From contig JARYHS010008074.1 of the NCBI GenBank assembly GCA_031002005.1, forward strand, positions 352,246,932-352,310,931: DNA of 64,000 bases, in the 5' to 3' direction. Position numbers and translations under genes: made by a program. Under the pieces are notes generated by a model. It ran no database searches, was not told the DNA's origin, and worked only from the letters and a program-made list of their open reading frames with translations. Below, piece by piece: positions 22,285 to 35,033 of the stretch. Each line of letters starts with the position of its first letter. The stretch's first letter is position 1. The stretch is from Vandiemenella viatica (Eukaryota > Arthropoda > Insecta > Orthoptera > Morabidae).

Positions 22285-24897
22285 TTTTTTTTTTAAGCAC
22301 ACATTTATACAGCCTTAATTTAACAGGCCTTAATTTAACACAACAGTTTTACATTTGATATTTCAACAGATAATTTCACAATGAATAATTTCAATTTTTG
22401 TTATGTATGGCTTTGGCAATATATGTACAGTCTTTTCTTGTTGGCACGATACATACGATTGTTCCGCTGTTAACATATATTATAACTTTCTAAACTTGCT
22501 GCATTTTGTCATAATTGATTTATTATAGCTTTCTAGTTTTGTATGGTGTCTGCAGTTTCCTGTCCACTTTATGGTTAGAATTTTTAATATTTCACTATGT
22601 CACTTCGTACGTCTACCACTACTACTATTACTAAACTATTACTACTATCTACTACTCTACCATCTAAGAAAGCATTTTCCAGCATTGGTATCGGTGCGGT
22701 AATCCGAATTCCAAATCTCCCGGAATAGCGCACGTTCTCAGTCTCTCTGGCAGCCAAAGTGACCGAGAAGGCCGCCCATCGGGGGACTGGCCACCTCCAA
22801 CACTGGTTGTGTGAACTAATTGTCAATGATATATATGTAATTGCAGAAGTAAGGAGTCTTTAATATCCGGCTAGTAGGTTGTTCGTTTCACAGGTGAACT
22901 AGATTAGTTTAACATCTACTGCCGGTATTTATTATTTTCAATATTTGAAAAAATTCCTATTTTAAGATTATTGGCTACATAATTTACAACTTTTACTCTT
23001 AACTAACTATTAACATTTTTACATATTTTAAGAGATAACAATGTTTTACTTCAGAAGCGGCTCGAGACTGCAACTATTATCTATTATTTGTGTTATTGCA
23101 ATGTCAGACCACATTTTATGCATCGGACTATAGTTCATGTGAGCACTAGTAAAGAACTTATACATACACTATATACTTTTATACGTGTTGCTTCAGCAAG
23201 TTCTTGTTTGTAGGTAGAATCTCCAGTGGTGTTGCTGCGAAATGGTCCATTTAAAGTCTTTGATATGATTTAAGCACTCCTCTCCGCAGACCAGCTGGTT
23301 GCGTTTTCAGCACGATATATGATTCGCTGATTGAGTGCTTAGGCACGCATTCGCATGTGGCAGCTCTCGGGTGTTACTCTGTGACGTCATAGTCGGCTTG
23401 ACTTGGCCTTCCTCTTGCTGTCGCTAAACTTTGCATGAATCTCTCCTTTTGCAGTTTGGATATATTTTGCGTCACTTCGTCTAGTTTGCGCCAAAGTTGC
23501 TCATTTTTTAGTATGTCTTCCGTTTTCATGTTTCTTAGTTCATGAAATCCTTCGTTTCTGGCTTCTGCCATTTGTGTGCAATCGCAGACGATGTGTTCGG
23601 GTGTACCCTCTTCCCCGCACTCACACAAGCTTGTGTCTTTTAGTCCTCTTTTATGTAGTAGGCTGGGATATGGCCCGTGTCCAGTGATGTAATGAACAAG
23701 TCCGGTTGACGGATCTAGGTGACGAAGGTTTAATCTCTCTTGAATTGTTGGCCAAATATTGTAGGTTCTCCTGCCAGTCGTACTACGCGACCACTGTTGT
23801 TGCCATTCTTCCATCAAGACTATTTTTATCTCCCGTTTCTGTAACCGGTCTTCCTAAAATTTGTTCTACTTTGTCGGCGTCACCGGTTCGTAGCCAATAG
23901 TGTGCCCCTCTCTTTCTAACTTCTAGGTCAAGTGGCCAAACGCCCAACACAACCAGCAGAGAGTCGGTCGCTGTTGTGCTATATGCACCACTTAATCTTA
24001 TCAATATGCTTCTTTGTTCGCTTCTTAGTGCCTGGCGAGGTTTAACTTGTCGTAACTTATGCGCCCAACATGCTAGCAGCATATCCCACAATCGAGGATA
24101 ATATACTGTCGTGATACCTCCTTATTATGGACGTTGGAAGATGAAATCTTCTTTGCCCAATACTGATCAGTTTGTTCATCACTATTTTGGCACGACTGCA
24201 CACCTCCGTTATATGGTCAGTAAAATTTAGTTGCTCGTCTAGCGTGACTCCCAGGTATTTACAAGTTCTAACTCTTTTTATGGAGACGTCGTTAACTTTT
24301 ATTATTGGATTTCGCTTGGGGCGGCCACTGAGAACCATGTATTGAATCTTGTGTGGTGCAGGGTTAATTTCACTTTGGAGCACCAGTTTTGTGAATGTCT
24401 TAATGCCATTCTGCTTCTAGCCTCTACTTCGTCCCTTGTTCCGCCTTGTATCAGCAGTAGAAGGTCATCCGCGAAGGCAACAAGCCCCAGGAGTCCTTCT
24501 TGCCCAATCATGCTTTCCATGGCCATTTCGAATGTTACGCCCCAGAACACTGGTCCACACACCGATCCTTGCGGACAGCCTTTAGTTAATTTCTTCTCTA
24601 TAGTCACTCGTGGACATCTCAGTTTGGCAAATCGGTTTTTACAGTAGTCGCGTAACGTTGCATAGAGGTTACTAGGAATTCATACTTCTCGCAGGCGGCT
24701 AAAAAGAGCCGGCCACCATAAGTTATCGAATGCTCCAGCAATGTCGACGGCGATAGCTATTACATACTTGCTATTACTACTTTTCACTAGATGGACGGCC
24801 TTATTTATGGCATCGTCGGTCGACCTACCCGCTCTGAAACCTAACTGATGTACACTCATACCATACTTTTTCCTGTGTTCCTGTAGTTTCCATACTA
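22285..24897 (-). mobile_element. R1/I-group LINE, minus strand, 3' part (split by a copy of itself)
   Basis: The minus-strand element starts at 28427, continues to 27910, is interrupted, resumes at 24897 and ends with a poly(A) tail seen as T10 at 22285-22294. This part codes, with several frameshifts, for the middle and end of ORF2: GCPQGSVCGPVFW, VAFADDLLLLIQ (FADD catalytic pair), CKYLGVTLDEQLNF, then the C-terminal cysteine cluster CECGEEGTPEHIVCDC (23374-23817) and the end at ADYDVTE. A 3' UTR of about 1.1 kb follows. It is nearly the mirror image of 24898-27909. The copy is 5'-truncated within ORF2. Confidence 0.92.
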
Positions 24898-26652
24898 TTA
24901 CCCGATGATGAGGCAGTAGGTGAAAGTTTAGAGCAAGAAAATCTCCGTAAAGGTCACAATGAAATTTATACCTCAGCTACTTTAGCGGATGATGTGACAC
25001 CAGACGAAGTAATTAAAGCGATTAACGCCATGTCGCGGAAAAAGACACCTGGACCGGACGGAATCGCTGCTGAAGTGCTCCAGGCATTTATGGTCCAGTT
25101 GACTTCACAACTCTGCATACTGTTTAATAAATGCCTTCAGCAAGGCAGGGTTCCAAATATCTGGAAGCAGAGTGAAGTGGTGATCCTAAAGAAGGGGAAC
25201 GACAAGGATCCATTAAATCCTAAATCCTATCGGCCGATCTGTCTGCTAAATGTGCTTGGAAAAGTGCAGGAAAAAATTTTAGTATGGAAACTACAGGAAC
25301 ACAGGAAAAAGTATGGTATGAGTGTACATCAGTTTGGTTTCAGAGCGGGTAGGTCGACCGACGATGCCATAAATAAGGCCGTGCATCTAGTGAAAAGTAG
25401 TAAGAGCAAGTATGTAATAGCTATCGCCGTCGACATTGCTGGAGCATTCGATAACTTATGCTGGCCGGCTCTTTTTAGCCGCCTGCGAGAAATAGGAATT
25501 CCTAGTAACCTCTATGGAACGTTACGCGACTACTGTAAAAACCGATTTGCCAAACTGAGATGTCCACGAGTGACTATAGAGAAAAAATTAACTAAAGGCT
25601 GTCCGCAAGGATCGGTGTATGGACCAGTGTTCTGGGACGTAACATTCGAAATGGCCATAGAAAGCATGATTGGGCAAGAAGGACTCCTGGGGCTTGTTGC
25701 CTTCGCGGATGACCTTCTACTGCTGATACAAGGCGGAACAAGGGACGAAGTAGAGACTAGAAGCAGAATGGCATTAAGACATTTACAAAACTGGTGCTCC
25801 AAAGTGAAATTAACCCTTGCACCACACAAGACTCAATTCTTGGTTCTCAGTGGCCGCCCCAAGCGAAATCCAATAATAAAAGTTAACGATGTCTCCATAA
25901 AAAGAGTTAGAACTTGTAAATACCTGGGAGTCACGCTAGACGAGCGACTAAATTTTACTGACCATATAACGGAGGTGTGCAGTCGTGCCAAAATAGTGAT
26001 GAACAAACTGATCAGTACTGGGCAAAGAAGATTTCATCTTCCAACGTCCATAATAAGGAGGTATCACGACAGTATATTATCCTCGATTGTGGGATATGCT
26101 GCTAGCAGTTGGGCGCATAAGTTACGACAAGTTAAACCTCGCCAGGCACTAAGAAGCGTACAAAGAAGCATACTGATAAGATTAAGTGGTGCATATAGGA
26201 CAACAGCGACCGACTCTCTGCTGGTTGCGTTGGGCGTTTGGCCACTTGACCTAGAAGTTAGAAAGAGAGGGGCACACTATTGGCTACGAACCGGTGACGC
26301 CGACAAAGTAGAACAAATTTTAGGAAGACCGGTTACAGAAGCACGGGAGATAAAAATAGTCTTGATGGAAGAATGGCAACAACAGTGGTCGCGTAGCACA
26401 ACTGGCAGGAGAACCTACAATATTTGGCCAACAATTCAAGAGAGATTAAACCTTCGCCACCTAGATCCGTCAACCGGACTTGTTCATTACATCACTGGAC
26501 ACGGGCCATATCCCAGTCTACTACATAAAAGAGGACTAAAAGACACAAGCTTGTGTGAGTGCGGGGAAGAGGGTACACCCGAACACATCGTCTGCGATTG
26601 CACACAAATGGCAGAAGCCAGAAACGAAGGATTTCATGAACAAGAAACATGA
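24898..26652 (+). pseudogene. LINE ORF2 reverse transcriptase, longest frame in the nest
   Basis: An open frame of 585 codons, from the truncation point through the whole reverse transcriptase. Recognisable blocks: KTPGPDGIAAEVLQ, YRPICLLNVLGKVQEKIL, HQFGFRAGRSTDDAI, AVDIAGAFDNL (first catalytic Asp region), TKGCPQGSVYGPVFW, AFADDLLLL (catalytic Asp pair, near 25700), TCKYLGVTLDERL, and a C-terminal C-x-C-x10-H-x4-C cluster (CECGEEGTPEHIVCDC). The order and motifs fit the R1/I group of non-LTR retrotransposons; the endonuclease domain is lost by truncation. A one-base deletion near 26643, relative to the minus-strand copy, shifts the frame and stops translation before the last ~50 residues. 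Confidence 0.92.
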
Positions 26653-27909
26653 AAACGGAAGACATACTAAAAAATGAGCAACTTTGGCGCAAACTAGACG
26701 AAGTGACGCAGAATATATCCAAACTGCAAAAGGAGAGATTCATGCAAAGTTTAGCGACAGCAAGAGGAAGGCCAAGTCAAGCCGACTATGACGTCACAGA
26801 GTAACACCCGAGAGCTGCCACAAGCGAATGCGTGCCTAAGCACTCAATCAGCGAATCATATATCGTGCTGAAAACGCAACCAGCTGGTCTGCGGAGAGGA
26901 GTGTTTAAATCATATTAAAGACTTTAAATGGACCATTTCGCAGCAACACCACTGGAGATTCTACCTACAAACAAGAACTTGCTGAAGCAACACGTATAAA
27001 AGTATATAGTGTATGTATAAGTTCTTTACTAGTGCTCACATGAACTATAGTCCGATGCATAAAATGTGGTCTGAAATTGCAATAACACAAATAATAGATA
27101 ATAGTTGCAGTCTCGAGCCGCTTCTGAAGTAAAACATTGTTATCTCTTAAAATATGTATAAATGTTAATAGTTAGTTAAGAGTTAAAGTTGTAAATTATG
27201 TAGCCAATAATCTTAAAATAGGAATTTGTTCAAATATTGAAAATAACAAATACCGGCAGTAGATGTTAAACTAATCTAGTTCACCTGTGAAGCGAACAAC
27301 CTACTAGCCGGATATTAAAGACTCCTTACTTCTGCAATTACATATATATCACTGAAAATTAGTTCTCACAACCAGTGTTGGAGGTGGCCAGTCTCCCGAT
27401 GGGCGGCCTTCTCGGTCACTTTGGCTGCCAGAGAGACTGAGAACGTGCGCTATTCCGGTTGATTTGGAATTCGGATTACCGCACCGATACCAATGCTGGA
27501 AAATGCTTTCTTAGATGGTGGAGTAGTAGATGGTAGTAATAGTTTAGTAATAGTAGTAGTGGTAGACGTACGAAGTGACATAGTGAAATATTAAAAATTC
27601 TAACCATAAAGTGGACAGGAAACTGCAGACACCATACAAAACTAGAAAGCTATAATAAATCAATTATGACAAAATGCAGCAAGTTTAGAAAGTTATAATA
27701 TATGTTAACAGCGGAACAATCGTATGTATCGTGCCAACAAGAAAAGACTGTACATATATTGCCAAAGCCATACATAACAAAAATTGAAATTATTCATTGT
27801 GAAATTATCTGTTGAAATATCAAATGTAAAACTGTTGTGTTAAATTAAGGCCTATTTTAGTTTCTAGATACTAGGCTGTAAAAATGTGTGCTAAATAAAA
27901 AAAAAAAAA
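24898..27909 (+). mobile_element. R1/I-group LINE, plus strand, 5'-truncated insertion with poly(A)
   Basis: This copy starts abruptly inside ORF2 (LPDDEAVGES...) at 24898 and ends in A13 at 27897-27909. It is flanked by the 12-bp duplication GTTTCCATACTA at 24886-24897 and 27910-27921. The duplicated sequence belongs to the minus-strand LINE it landed in. This is a textbook target-primed reverse-transcription insertion. Its 3' UTR (26805-27896) mirrors 22295-23370. Confidence 0.95.
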
Positions 27910-28427
27910 GTTTCCATACTAAAATTTTTTCCTGCACTTTTCCAAGCACATTTAGCAGACAGATCGGCCTATAGGATTTAGGATTTAATGGATCCTTGTC
28001 GTTCCCCTTCTTTAGGATCACCACTTCACTCTGCTTCCAGATATTTGGAACCCTGCCTTGCTGAAGGCATTTATTAAACAGTATACAGAGTGGTGAAGTC
28101 AACTGAACCACTAATGCCTGGAACACTTCAGCAGCGATTCCGTCCGGTCCAGGTGTCTTTTTCCGCGACATGGCGTTAATCGCTTTAATTACTTCGTCTG
28201 GTGTCTCATCATCCGCTAAAGTAGCTGAGGTATAAATTTCATTGTGACCTTTACGGAGATTTTCTTGCTCTAAACTTTCACCTACTGCCTCATCGTCGGG
28301 TAATAGTACTTTTAACAGTTCCTCAGCGGTTGCGCTCCAATTGGCCGTCATGATCCCGTCTGCCCTTCTTACGGTTGATAGTGTAGTCGGTGGTCTCAAT
28401 TTGCTAGCTGCGATCTTGTAGGGGACG
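27910..28427 (-). mobile_element. R1/I-group LINE, minus strand, 5' part of the split copy
   Basis: The minus-strand frame from 28427 to 27910 begins inside ORF2 (VPYKIAASKLRPP...), runs through KKTPGPDGIAAEVFQ and YRPICLLNVLGKVQEKILVWKL, then stops exactly at the GTTTCCATACTA duplication. It resumes in the block ending at 24897. It is bounded on the right by CCAGCAGAAGAC at 28428-28439, the target duplication shared with 22273-22284. The coding sequence 28437-27911 is otherwise open. Confidence 0.92.
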
Positions 28428-28596
28428 CCAGCAGAAGACTGCACACTCCACTTCAAAAGACGTTCACCCAGCTGATGTCATCCCCCAAACTGACACACAA
28501 CCGGAAGCAGCCACGTCACATCCAGCGACACTGTCACTCGGCAGAAACAGTGGTGAAGATGAGGGCGAATTCAGATGCCCATAGAAAACTGCTCGG

Positions 28597-29630
28597 GTGG
28601 CACAACAAATGACGAGCAAAAACAGCAATACAGAGACGAGCAACAGGTTCTCGAATTTAGCTACCGAGGATGAAGAACAACAAGAGACGACAGATCCGAA
28701 CCCAGTACCACATCTAAAAACCATCTTCCCTATAATTATATCATACAATGGGAACTACAAGGTGCTGCACGACAAGATCAACTCAAAATGCCAGCGTCAC
28801 ATTGCTATGGAGCCTCAAACGGAAAACCGCTATAAGGTGAAGTTACACTGTTTAGATGACTTCAACTCCGCAATAGAGGCCCTCAGAGAGAGTAGCATTG
28901 ACTTCTTCACCTACTCCTCCACCCCTACAAGGCACCTAAAAGTAGTTCTGCGAGGTGCACCCTTGACGTTCGCCGCAGACGACATCAAGATCGAATTGGA
29001 AAACAGCGGTTATGATGCACTGATGCACTATCAGTCACGCAGATGAAGAGGCCGAGTACCAAAACTCCAATGCCCCTTTACGCGATTACCGTAGTGGACA
29101 GCCCGGAAAATCGCACAATATATTATCTTCGTAGACTAGCTGGATTGACAGTGAGTGTTGAGAAAATGCGATCAAGCAGAGGACCACCTCAGTGTCATCG
29201 CTGTCAGGCATTTGGACACGTACAGAAGCACTGTCAAATGCCAAAGCGCTGCGTAAAATGCGGAGCACTTCATTGCAGCAAGGCATGTGAAATGCAGAGG
29301 GGGCAAGGCAAACCCATATGTGCAAACTGTGGGGGAAACCATGTGGCTTCCTGGAGGGGATGTCCCACCGCCAAACAAGCACTGGCCAGACTGCGAGGAC
29401 GCCTAGCGACCCACCGCCAGCAAAACCAATCTACAGACAACCCAAAGCCTCCTTCACATGCGGCTGAAACTTCAGAGTGGCCAGTTCTGCCCGGCCACCA
29501 GATAACAGCTGACAGCGATACCACCAGTCAACCATGGCCCCAACATCCGGCCAATCCACAAAATCTGGCCTCAATGAACGCCAACACGATACGTCAGGAA
29601 GACCATCCCAGCGTCACCCAGCTGCTCTAG
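28597..29630 (+). pseudogene. Jockey-type LINE ORF1 (nucleic-acid binding, zinc knuckles)
   Basis: ORF1 proteins of Jockey-type LINEs bind the element RNA. The N-terminal half (28597-29043) is polar, then contains the VKLHCLDDFNSAIEALRES and LKVVLRGAPLTFAADDIK segments of the conserved pre-knuckle domain. After a frameshift at about 29040 the second half gives an array of CCHC knuckles: CHRCQAFGHVQKHC, CVKCGALHCSKAC and CANCGGNHVASWRGC. The C-terminal tail is Pro/Gln/Thr-rich. A single frameshift splits an otherwise readable protein of about 345 residues. Confidence 0.87.
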
Positions 29631-29733
29631 AAGATGCTGACACAGATGGCCACCCTGATGGCCCACCTGGAAAGCCTCCCACAGAAGATCGTGGAAGCAA
29701 TCACAAATTCATCCGAAAGCAAGACACCCAACC

Positions 29734-32205
29734 ATGAACAGGCGTAGACATACAAATAGTCTCACGTTCTGTTCATGGAACGCTAATGGAGTCTTCAAAC
29801 AGCAGGGAGAACTAAGACAGTTCCTTCTAGACGAAGGCATAGACATATGCCTCATTTGCGAGACACACCTTAAACCGCAGATCAGTCTGTCGGCGAGGAA
29901 CTTCAGGGTGTACCGGTACGACCACCCCGCAGCCGAAGGAGGAACGGCCGTCTTGATACGCTCCACGCTGCCACACTACCAGTTCCAGATGCCGGTGATG
30001 ACCTCCATCGAAGCCACGGGAGTTGTCATGGAGACATCCGATGGGCCCGTCAACGTGATCTCAGTTTATCATCCACCACGAAATCACATAGATGAAACGG
30101 ACCTGGAGGCTCTCCTCTCAATCCCTGGGAGATTACTTATCGCGGAAGATCTGAACTCAAAGCATCAGATGTGGAACAGCAGAGCCACCAACATCAGCGG
30201 GCGCAGGCTGCTACGAGCGGCAAACCGATACGACTGTATTGTTTTCGCACCAGACGTGCCAACACACACCCCAAAAAACCATCGCCACCGCGGATACGTG
30301 TTGGACGTTGCAATCGCAAGGAATATTCCAGGTCTCTTGGAAGCCAGAGTGGTAAACCGCTTATCATCAGACCACAAGCCAGTGATTATAGAAGCACCAG
30401 ATGTAGAAGCGGAACAAAACACTGAAAAAGGAAAAAATTATCAAAAGGCAGATTGGCAGCAATTCAAAATAATCCTGGCAGAACAGCCAAACGGGGAAGA
30501 GGCTGACGAAGATGTTGATGTCGAGCTTGAGAAAATCACGGACCTCATCAAAACTGTAGCCGACTCTGCAACACCACCATCACGGAGTGGTGCGCAGCAG
30601 AAGAGCCTTCCAGCTGACATCCTGGAGATGATTACAATTAAGAACAGGGCAGCCCGTCTCTGGCAAGAAACCAGGAGGCCCGAGGACAGACGACACCTAA
30701 ATCACCTGATCTGCGAGATCAAAGTCAGGATAACCGAGCACCGAAACCAACAGTGCACAGACAAGGTGTCAACGTTGCAAGTAGAAGACGGTATGGCTTG
30801 GAAGCAGACCAAGCAACTCACTGGACGTGGCAGCCGAATACCACCCCTGAACAGTGGGAATGGTCTTGTCTGTAAGCCAACAGACAAAGCCAACACGCTG
30901 GCGGATGCATTTGAGGGGAACTTTAGACCCGTCGCGGAACCAATAGACAGACGCCACTGACAGAGAGTCAGGCAACACCTCCGTCGGTACCTTAGAGACA
31001 ACGGTGAAGAAGAAGAGGGTGAAATCGACCCATTCACCGTCGAAGACCTATGGGAAGAGATCTCGGAATTTCCCCCGGACAAGGTACCGGGACACGACGG
31101 CATCATCAACAGGGTACTGAAGAATCTACCAGCAGGTGCCATCGTGAGGCTGGTAGAATTATTCAACAAGATCGCGAGGACCAAAGTGTACCCGGCAGCG
31201 TGGAAAAGAGCGGCGATCATCCGATTCCTAAGCCTGGCAAAAACGCAGCTGACCCGCTGAACAATAGACCAATAAGCCTCCTACCTAATCTCAGCAAACT
31301 GTTTGAGAGGCTGTTACTCAAGCAACTGCAGGTGCACATCCGCGACGGAGGTATGATACCAGCAGAGCAGCACGGTTTCCGACCTGGCCATTCAACCACG
31401 CAACAACTGCTGAGGGTCGTCGAGGAAGCAACCGCAGCATTCAACGCACGAGAGCACTGCGCGTGGTCCTCCTCGACGTGGCGAAGGCCTTTGACTCCGT
31501 CTGGCACGGAGGGCTACTCTACAAAATGGCCACACTTGGAGTTCCAGGACCATATCTCCTGTTATTGAAGAGCTATCTCCAGCAAAGAACTTTCATGGTA
31601 AAAATAGGCTACGCGAAATCAACAAAAAGACACATCCGCGCCGGGGTACCTCAAGGCAGTGTGCTGGGCCAGTGCTCTACACGCTGTACACAGTGGATAT
31701 TCCGATGGGTCAACAAACCAAGCTGGCATTATACGCCGACGACACGGCGATCTTCACTACGTCCCGCTGTCGGATCCTCGTGGGACGCCGCCTCCGAGCA
31801 GTGCTGAAAGACGTCGAGGAGTGGGCCACCAAGTGGAGAATTAAGATCAACGCATCGAAGAGCCAGGCCATCATGTTGACGTGGATGCGTAAGCCACCAC
31901 GACCGATGCTGAAGCTCTTTGGGGAGAGTATCCCCTTGGTGACCACGGCAAAGTATCTTGGGGTGACCCTAGATACGAAACTAACATGCAAGCCGCACTT
32001 CGAAGACGTCAGGCGCAGAGTTCTTCAACAACTTGGGCAACTTTATCCAGTGTTGAATTACAGTAGCACACTACCACCCAGATGCGGCCTCCAATTATAT
32101 CAAGCACTGGTGCGTCCGATTATGGAATATGCATCCCCTGTATGGGGATATGCCGCAAGAACGCATATTGAGAAGCTACAGAGAATGCAAAACAAGGCGC
32201 ACTGA
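29734..32205 (+). pseudogene. Jockey-type LINE ORF2 (endonuclease and reverse transcriptase)
   Basis: The frame 29734-30960 encodes the apurinic-like endonuclease: WNANGVFKQQGELRQFL, ICETHLKP (catalytic Glu), GDLNSKH changed to EDLNSKH, TRRG-like HRHRGYVLDVAIA and SSDHKPV (catalytic Asp-His). Reverse transcriptase follows in three further frames: PGHDGIINRVLKNLP (31075), NRPISLLPNLSKLFERLL and EQHGFRPGHSTTQQLL (31262-31440), LLDVAKAFDSVWH with AGVPQGSVLG (31463-31670), then LALYADDTAIF (catalytic pair), TAKYLGVTLDTKL and ASPVWGYAA (31672-32205). At least three frameshifts and a stop at 30958-30960 make it inactive. Confidence 0.9.
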
Positions 32206-32737
32206 AGAGAGCACTCCACCTGCCAATGAGATTCCAGACAGGACATCTCTCCACGAGACAGCGGGGATCCCGAAATTTCTGGGATAGATATAAAAAAAAT
32301 AGCAAGACATTTTACCAAAAAACTGAGGAGAGCGACAACCACCTATTCGCTCTCTAGGGCACTACTGACATATACGAGGGTCCACATAGAAGACCACTCC
32401 AGCTGCTGACAGAAAAAACTAGTGAGAAAAAGATAAATACAGTGCGAAACGGATGCACCTACGATGTTAAATTAAATTAAACTAAATTAAAAAAAAATAC
32501 AAAAAATTACAAGAACAATTACAATAAAAATAAAATAAAAATAAAAGGCTCAACAGAAATGAAAATATAAAACTAAAACAAGCACTTACACGGAAACAGT
32601 AAATAAAAGAAGGCAATACCAAGACGGCAAGTACTTCTGACAAGAATCCCTTAACCTAAGGGCTAAGGGAGATTGATAGAGCCTCTACTACTACACATCC
32701 GTTAACATTTTCGGTACCCAACTTGAGCACAATTTTC

Positions 32738-33257
32738 GGTAATTCAAGTGCTCGGTCACAATGCCATACAAAACACTACGAGAAACATTAGGAAAGTCAT
32801 CACACAAGGAGGAAATCGTAAAGCGTCTGTTTTCTCTCACCTTATTGTCCACTTTCTGCACCAAACTTTCATTAACGACCGAAGGACGCCCACTCCGTTG
32901 TTAATCATGCACATTTGTGCGGCCATCTTTAAATGTTCTAACCCACTTCTCACCATTCCATCACTCATAATGTTTTGTCCGTAAACTGCACAGATCTCAC
33001 GATGAATATCGATCGGTTTTAGGCCTTTAGCACAAAGAAATCTTATAACAGCCCGTACTTCACAGTCGGCGGTACTCACGATTATCGGAGGCATCTTAAA
33101 CACTCAGTGAACAACGTAAACAAGGAAGAATTAGACTGTAATGGCGTCAGTGCGTAGCAAGAGATGCTGGTACCAGTGCGCATGCGCGGAACGCCGACCG
33201 TAGCGCTGCAGCCACAGTGTGACAAAACGGTACTTACTTAAAAAATACGCCTCGTAT
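32738..33257 (-). pseudogene. Mariner element fragment, 5' end plus transposase N-terminus
   Basis: On the minus strand the fragment starts with a mariner-style terminus TACGAGGCGTATTTTTTAAG (about 33256) and encodes from 33103 a helix-turn-helix DNA-binding start: STADCEVRAVIRFLCAKGLK, IDIHREICAVYGQNIMSDGM. A frameshift follows, and LVQKVDNK-like and later coding can be traced to about 32740. The catalytic domain and the other terminus are gone. It abuts the 3' end of the Jockey LINE. Confidence 0.8.
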
Positions 33258-33867
33258 ATTGTTGATGTTTAACTATTCTCTTATATGTATATGATTTGTT
33301 TGACAAACTTATGAAAAAACGCTACAAACTTACGCACTAACGTAATATGTTATTGTCAAGTATAAAATTTGAGGTCCCAAATAAAGAGAGTATGCTTGGC
33401 TGACTGGAATCAACATATTGGTAGTTATAAATTGAATTTCTGGCAGCTAGGAAAGTAATTACGAGTAAATACGTAGCTGAAAACAGGTCATTGTAATGCT
33501 AAAAATGTCAAAACGTGAATAGCCTCCAAAAAATAAAAATCAGTATTCATACTTTCCACACATTGATGTACAATTTGAAGGATTATCACCAACCCCAATC
33601 ATTTTTTATCATTAATTTACTATTATTATTGATACTGAATTTTGAAACATTTATTAGATATAAGTATTCTAAATAACTGAATTAATTTTTGAAACTCGAT
33701 TTGTAATAATGTTGGGTTTCCGCAGTCTGCAGTTTGTTTAGTAACTTGAGTAGCATAGAATTGTTATCTAAGTTTTGTAACACTCTTTAAGGCTGGGCAG
33801 CACAGCTGTACGGCATCGATTTTTGTTTGGGCGCCGGCATGGTAGGATGACGGGAAACGGGCAGCCT
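33258..33867. other. Unidentified AT-rich DNA
   Basis: No gene, RNA or repeat recognised between the mariner fragment and the long-TIR element. Confidence 0.45.
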
Positions 33868-34556
33868 GTTTAGTCCAGTAACGGGGTAGTTCTCACTAGC
33901 ATCACATCACGTAGAAGATTTTTTTTTCTTATCTTTTATATTGGTGAGAGTATGCAGAAACCAAGTTTTCGACCTCCAACACCCTCGGCACAATTTTCTG
34001 TGGCCAAAAAACATCAAAATTTGGGTACTTTTTTCAGTTTTTCGTCTAGAACTCCTTCCTGATAAGTTCTATCAAGAAATATTCTGTTTTCAATTTGAAA
34101 GAGGACAAAATTTCCTACAACTTTCGTATTACAAACTTTTTTCTAAACTCAAAATTAAGCGAGCTACAGTTCTTTGAAAATCAGCCAAATTTCACACTTT
34201 TCCTAAAAGTTGGGGTTTTACCTACTTTGCAGCTCAAAATGACCTGAAACCCCTATATATATAACCGATATATATGATTTCTGTATGACATAGTATATAT
34301 ATGTACTATACTTTGATTACTGATGGTCCATCCAATAATCATATAGCATTGTTGGCCGGGAGATCCCGAAGGATTGTTCGGCCGCCAGGTTACAGTGTTA
34401 TGGATAGGCCGCGCAGTGCGCTTCTTGTGGCTATCTAACCTGATCAAGTACTAGTACCGCATATAGGGATCCTACAGCTTAAGGTGGAATCCAAACCACA
34501 GAATCGTTCTGGCTTACTTCATATTACACAGCAAGCTGTGGCAGAGGTAAAGGTCG

Positions 34557-34645
34557 GGTTAATGGCCTTTGAAAATCATTGCTGAGACCGGGATTTCGAT
34601 CTCTAGTCAGACGCCTTGAGCTACCATATCGCTCTATTACTGAAG
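34557..34645 (-). repeat. tRNA-like segment in the left inverted-repeat arm
   Basis: Read on the minus strand: ATGGTAGCTCAAGGCGTCTG (A-box-like), then GATCGAAATCCCG (B-box-like). The partner in the right arm is at 36526-36605. Likely an embedded tRNA-derived SINE head captured by the element rather than a functional tRNA. Confidence 0.55.
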
Positions 34646-35033
34646 ATAATAGAGCGAACAACAATGCATAATGTTATGACGCAAAGTTATAAAGTCATAA
34701 TAATTTCGAAATAAGTTAAAAAAATAAATGGTCATAAATAAATTTCTTTTCCGTTTGGATTGTCCCGGCTTATCAATGAATTGTGTCCTCTTTCATCCAT
34801 TGCATCAGGAACAGCTTCCTCGAGTCGAAGAAATCTTCCTCTCCTTCATCTACTACATTCCACTAACAATTTCACGAGGCAGGCGAGAGCAATTTTTGCA
34901 AGCAGCTGATTCAATGCAGTCCTGATTGGAGACATATGCGTGGAGGAGAACAAGGTTTCTGGAAGGAATATGATAACAACCTTCGAAGTAAACTCAAGTG
35001 CATCGTCTTTTATTATTGTTTATTTTTATTACT

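Larger units (their letters stand above)
28440..32697 (+). mobile_element. Jockey-type LINE, main part
   Basis: Contains in order an ORF1 with zinc knuckles (28597-29630), ORF2 with an apurinic-type endonuclease and reverse transcriptase (29734-32205 and a short continuation), and an A-rich 3' region. Both ORFs are broken by frameshifts. The element probably starts before 22285, as the sequence on the two sides of the inserted LINE pair is joined by a 12-bp target duplication. The 3' limit near 32697 is estimated from the last Jockey-like AT-rich sequence before the mariner fragment. Confidence 0.85.

Noticed and set aside
28464..28748. Minus-strand 94-residue hydrophobic protein
   Set aside because: Shadow of the Jockey ORF1 coding strand.
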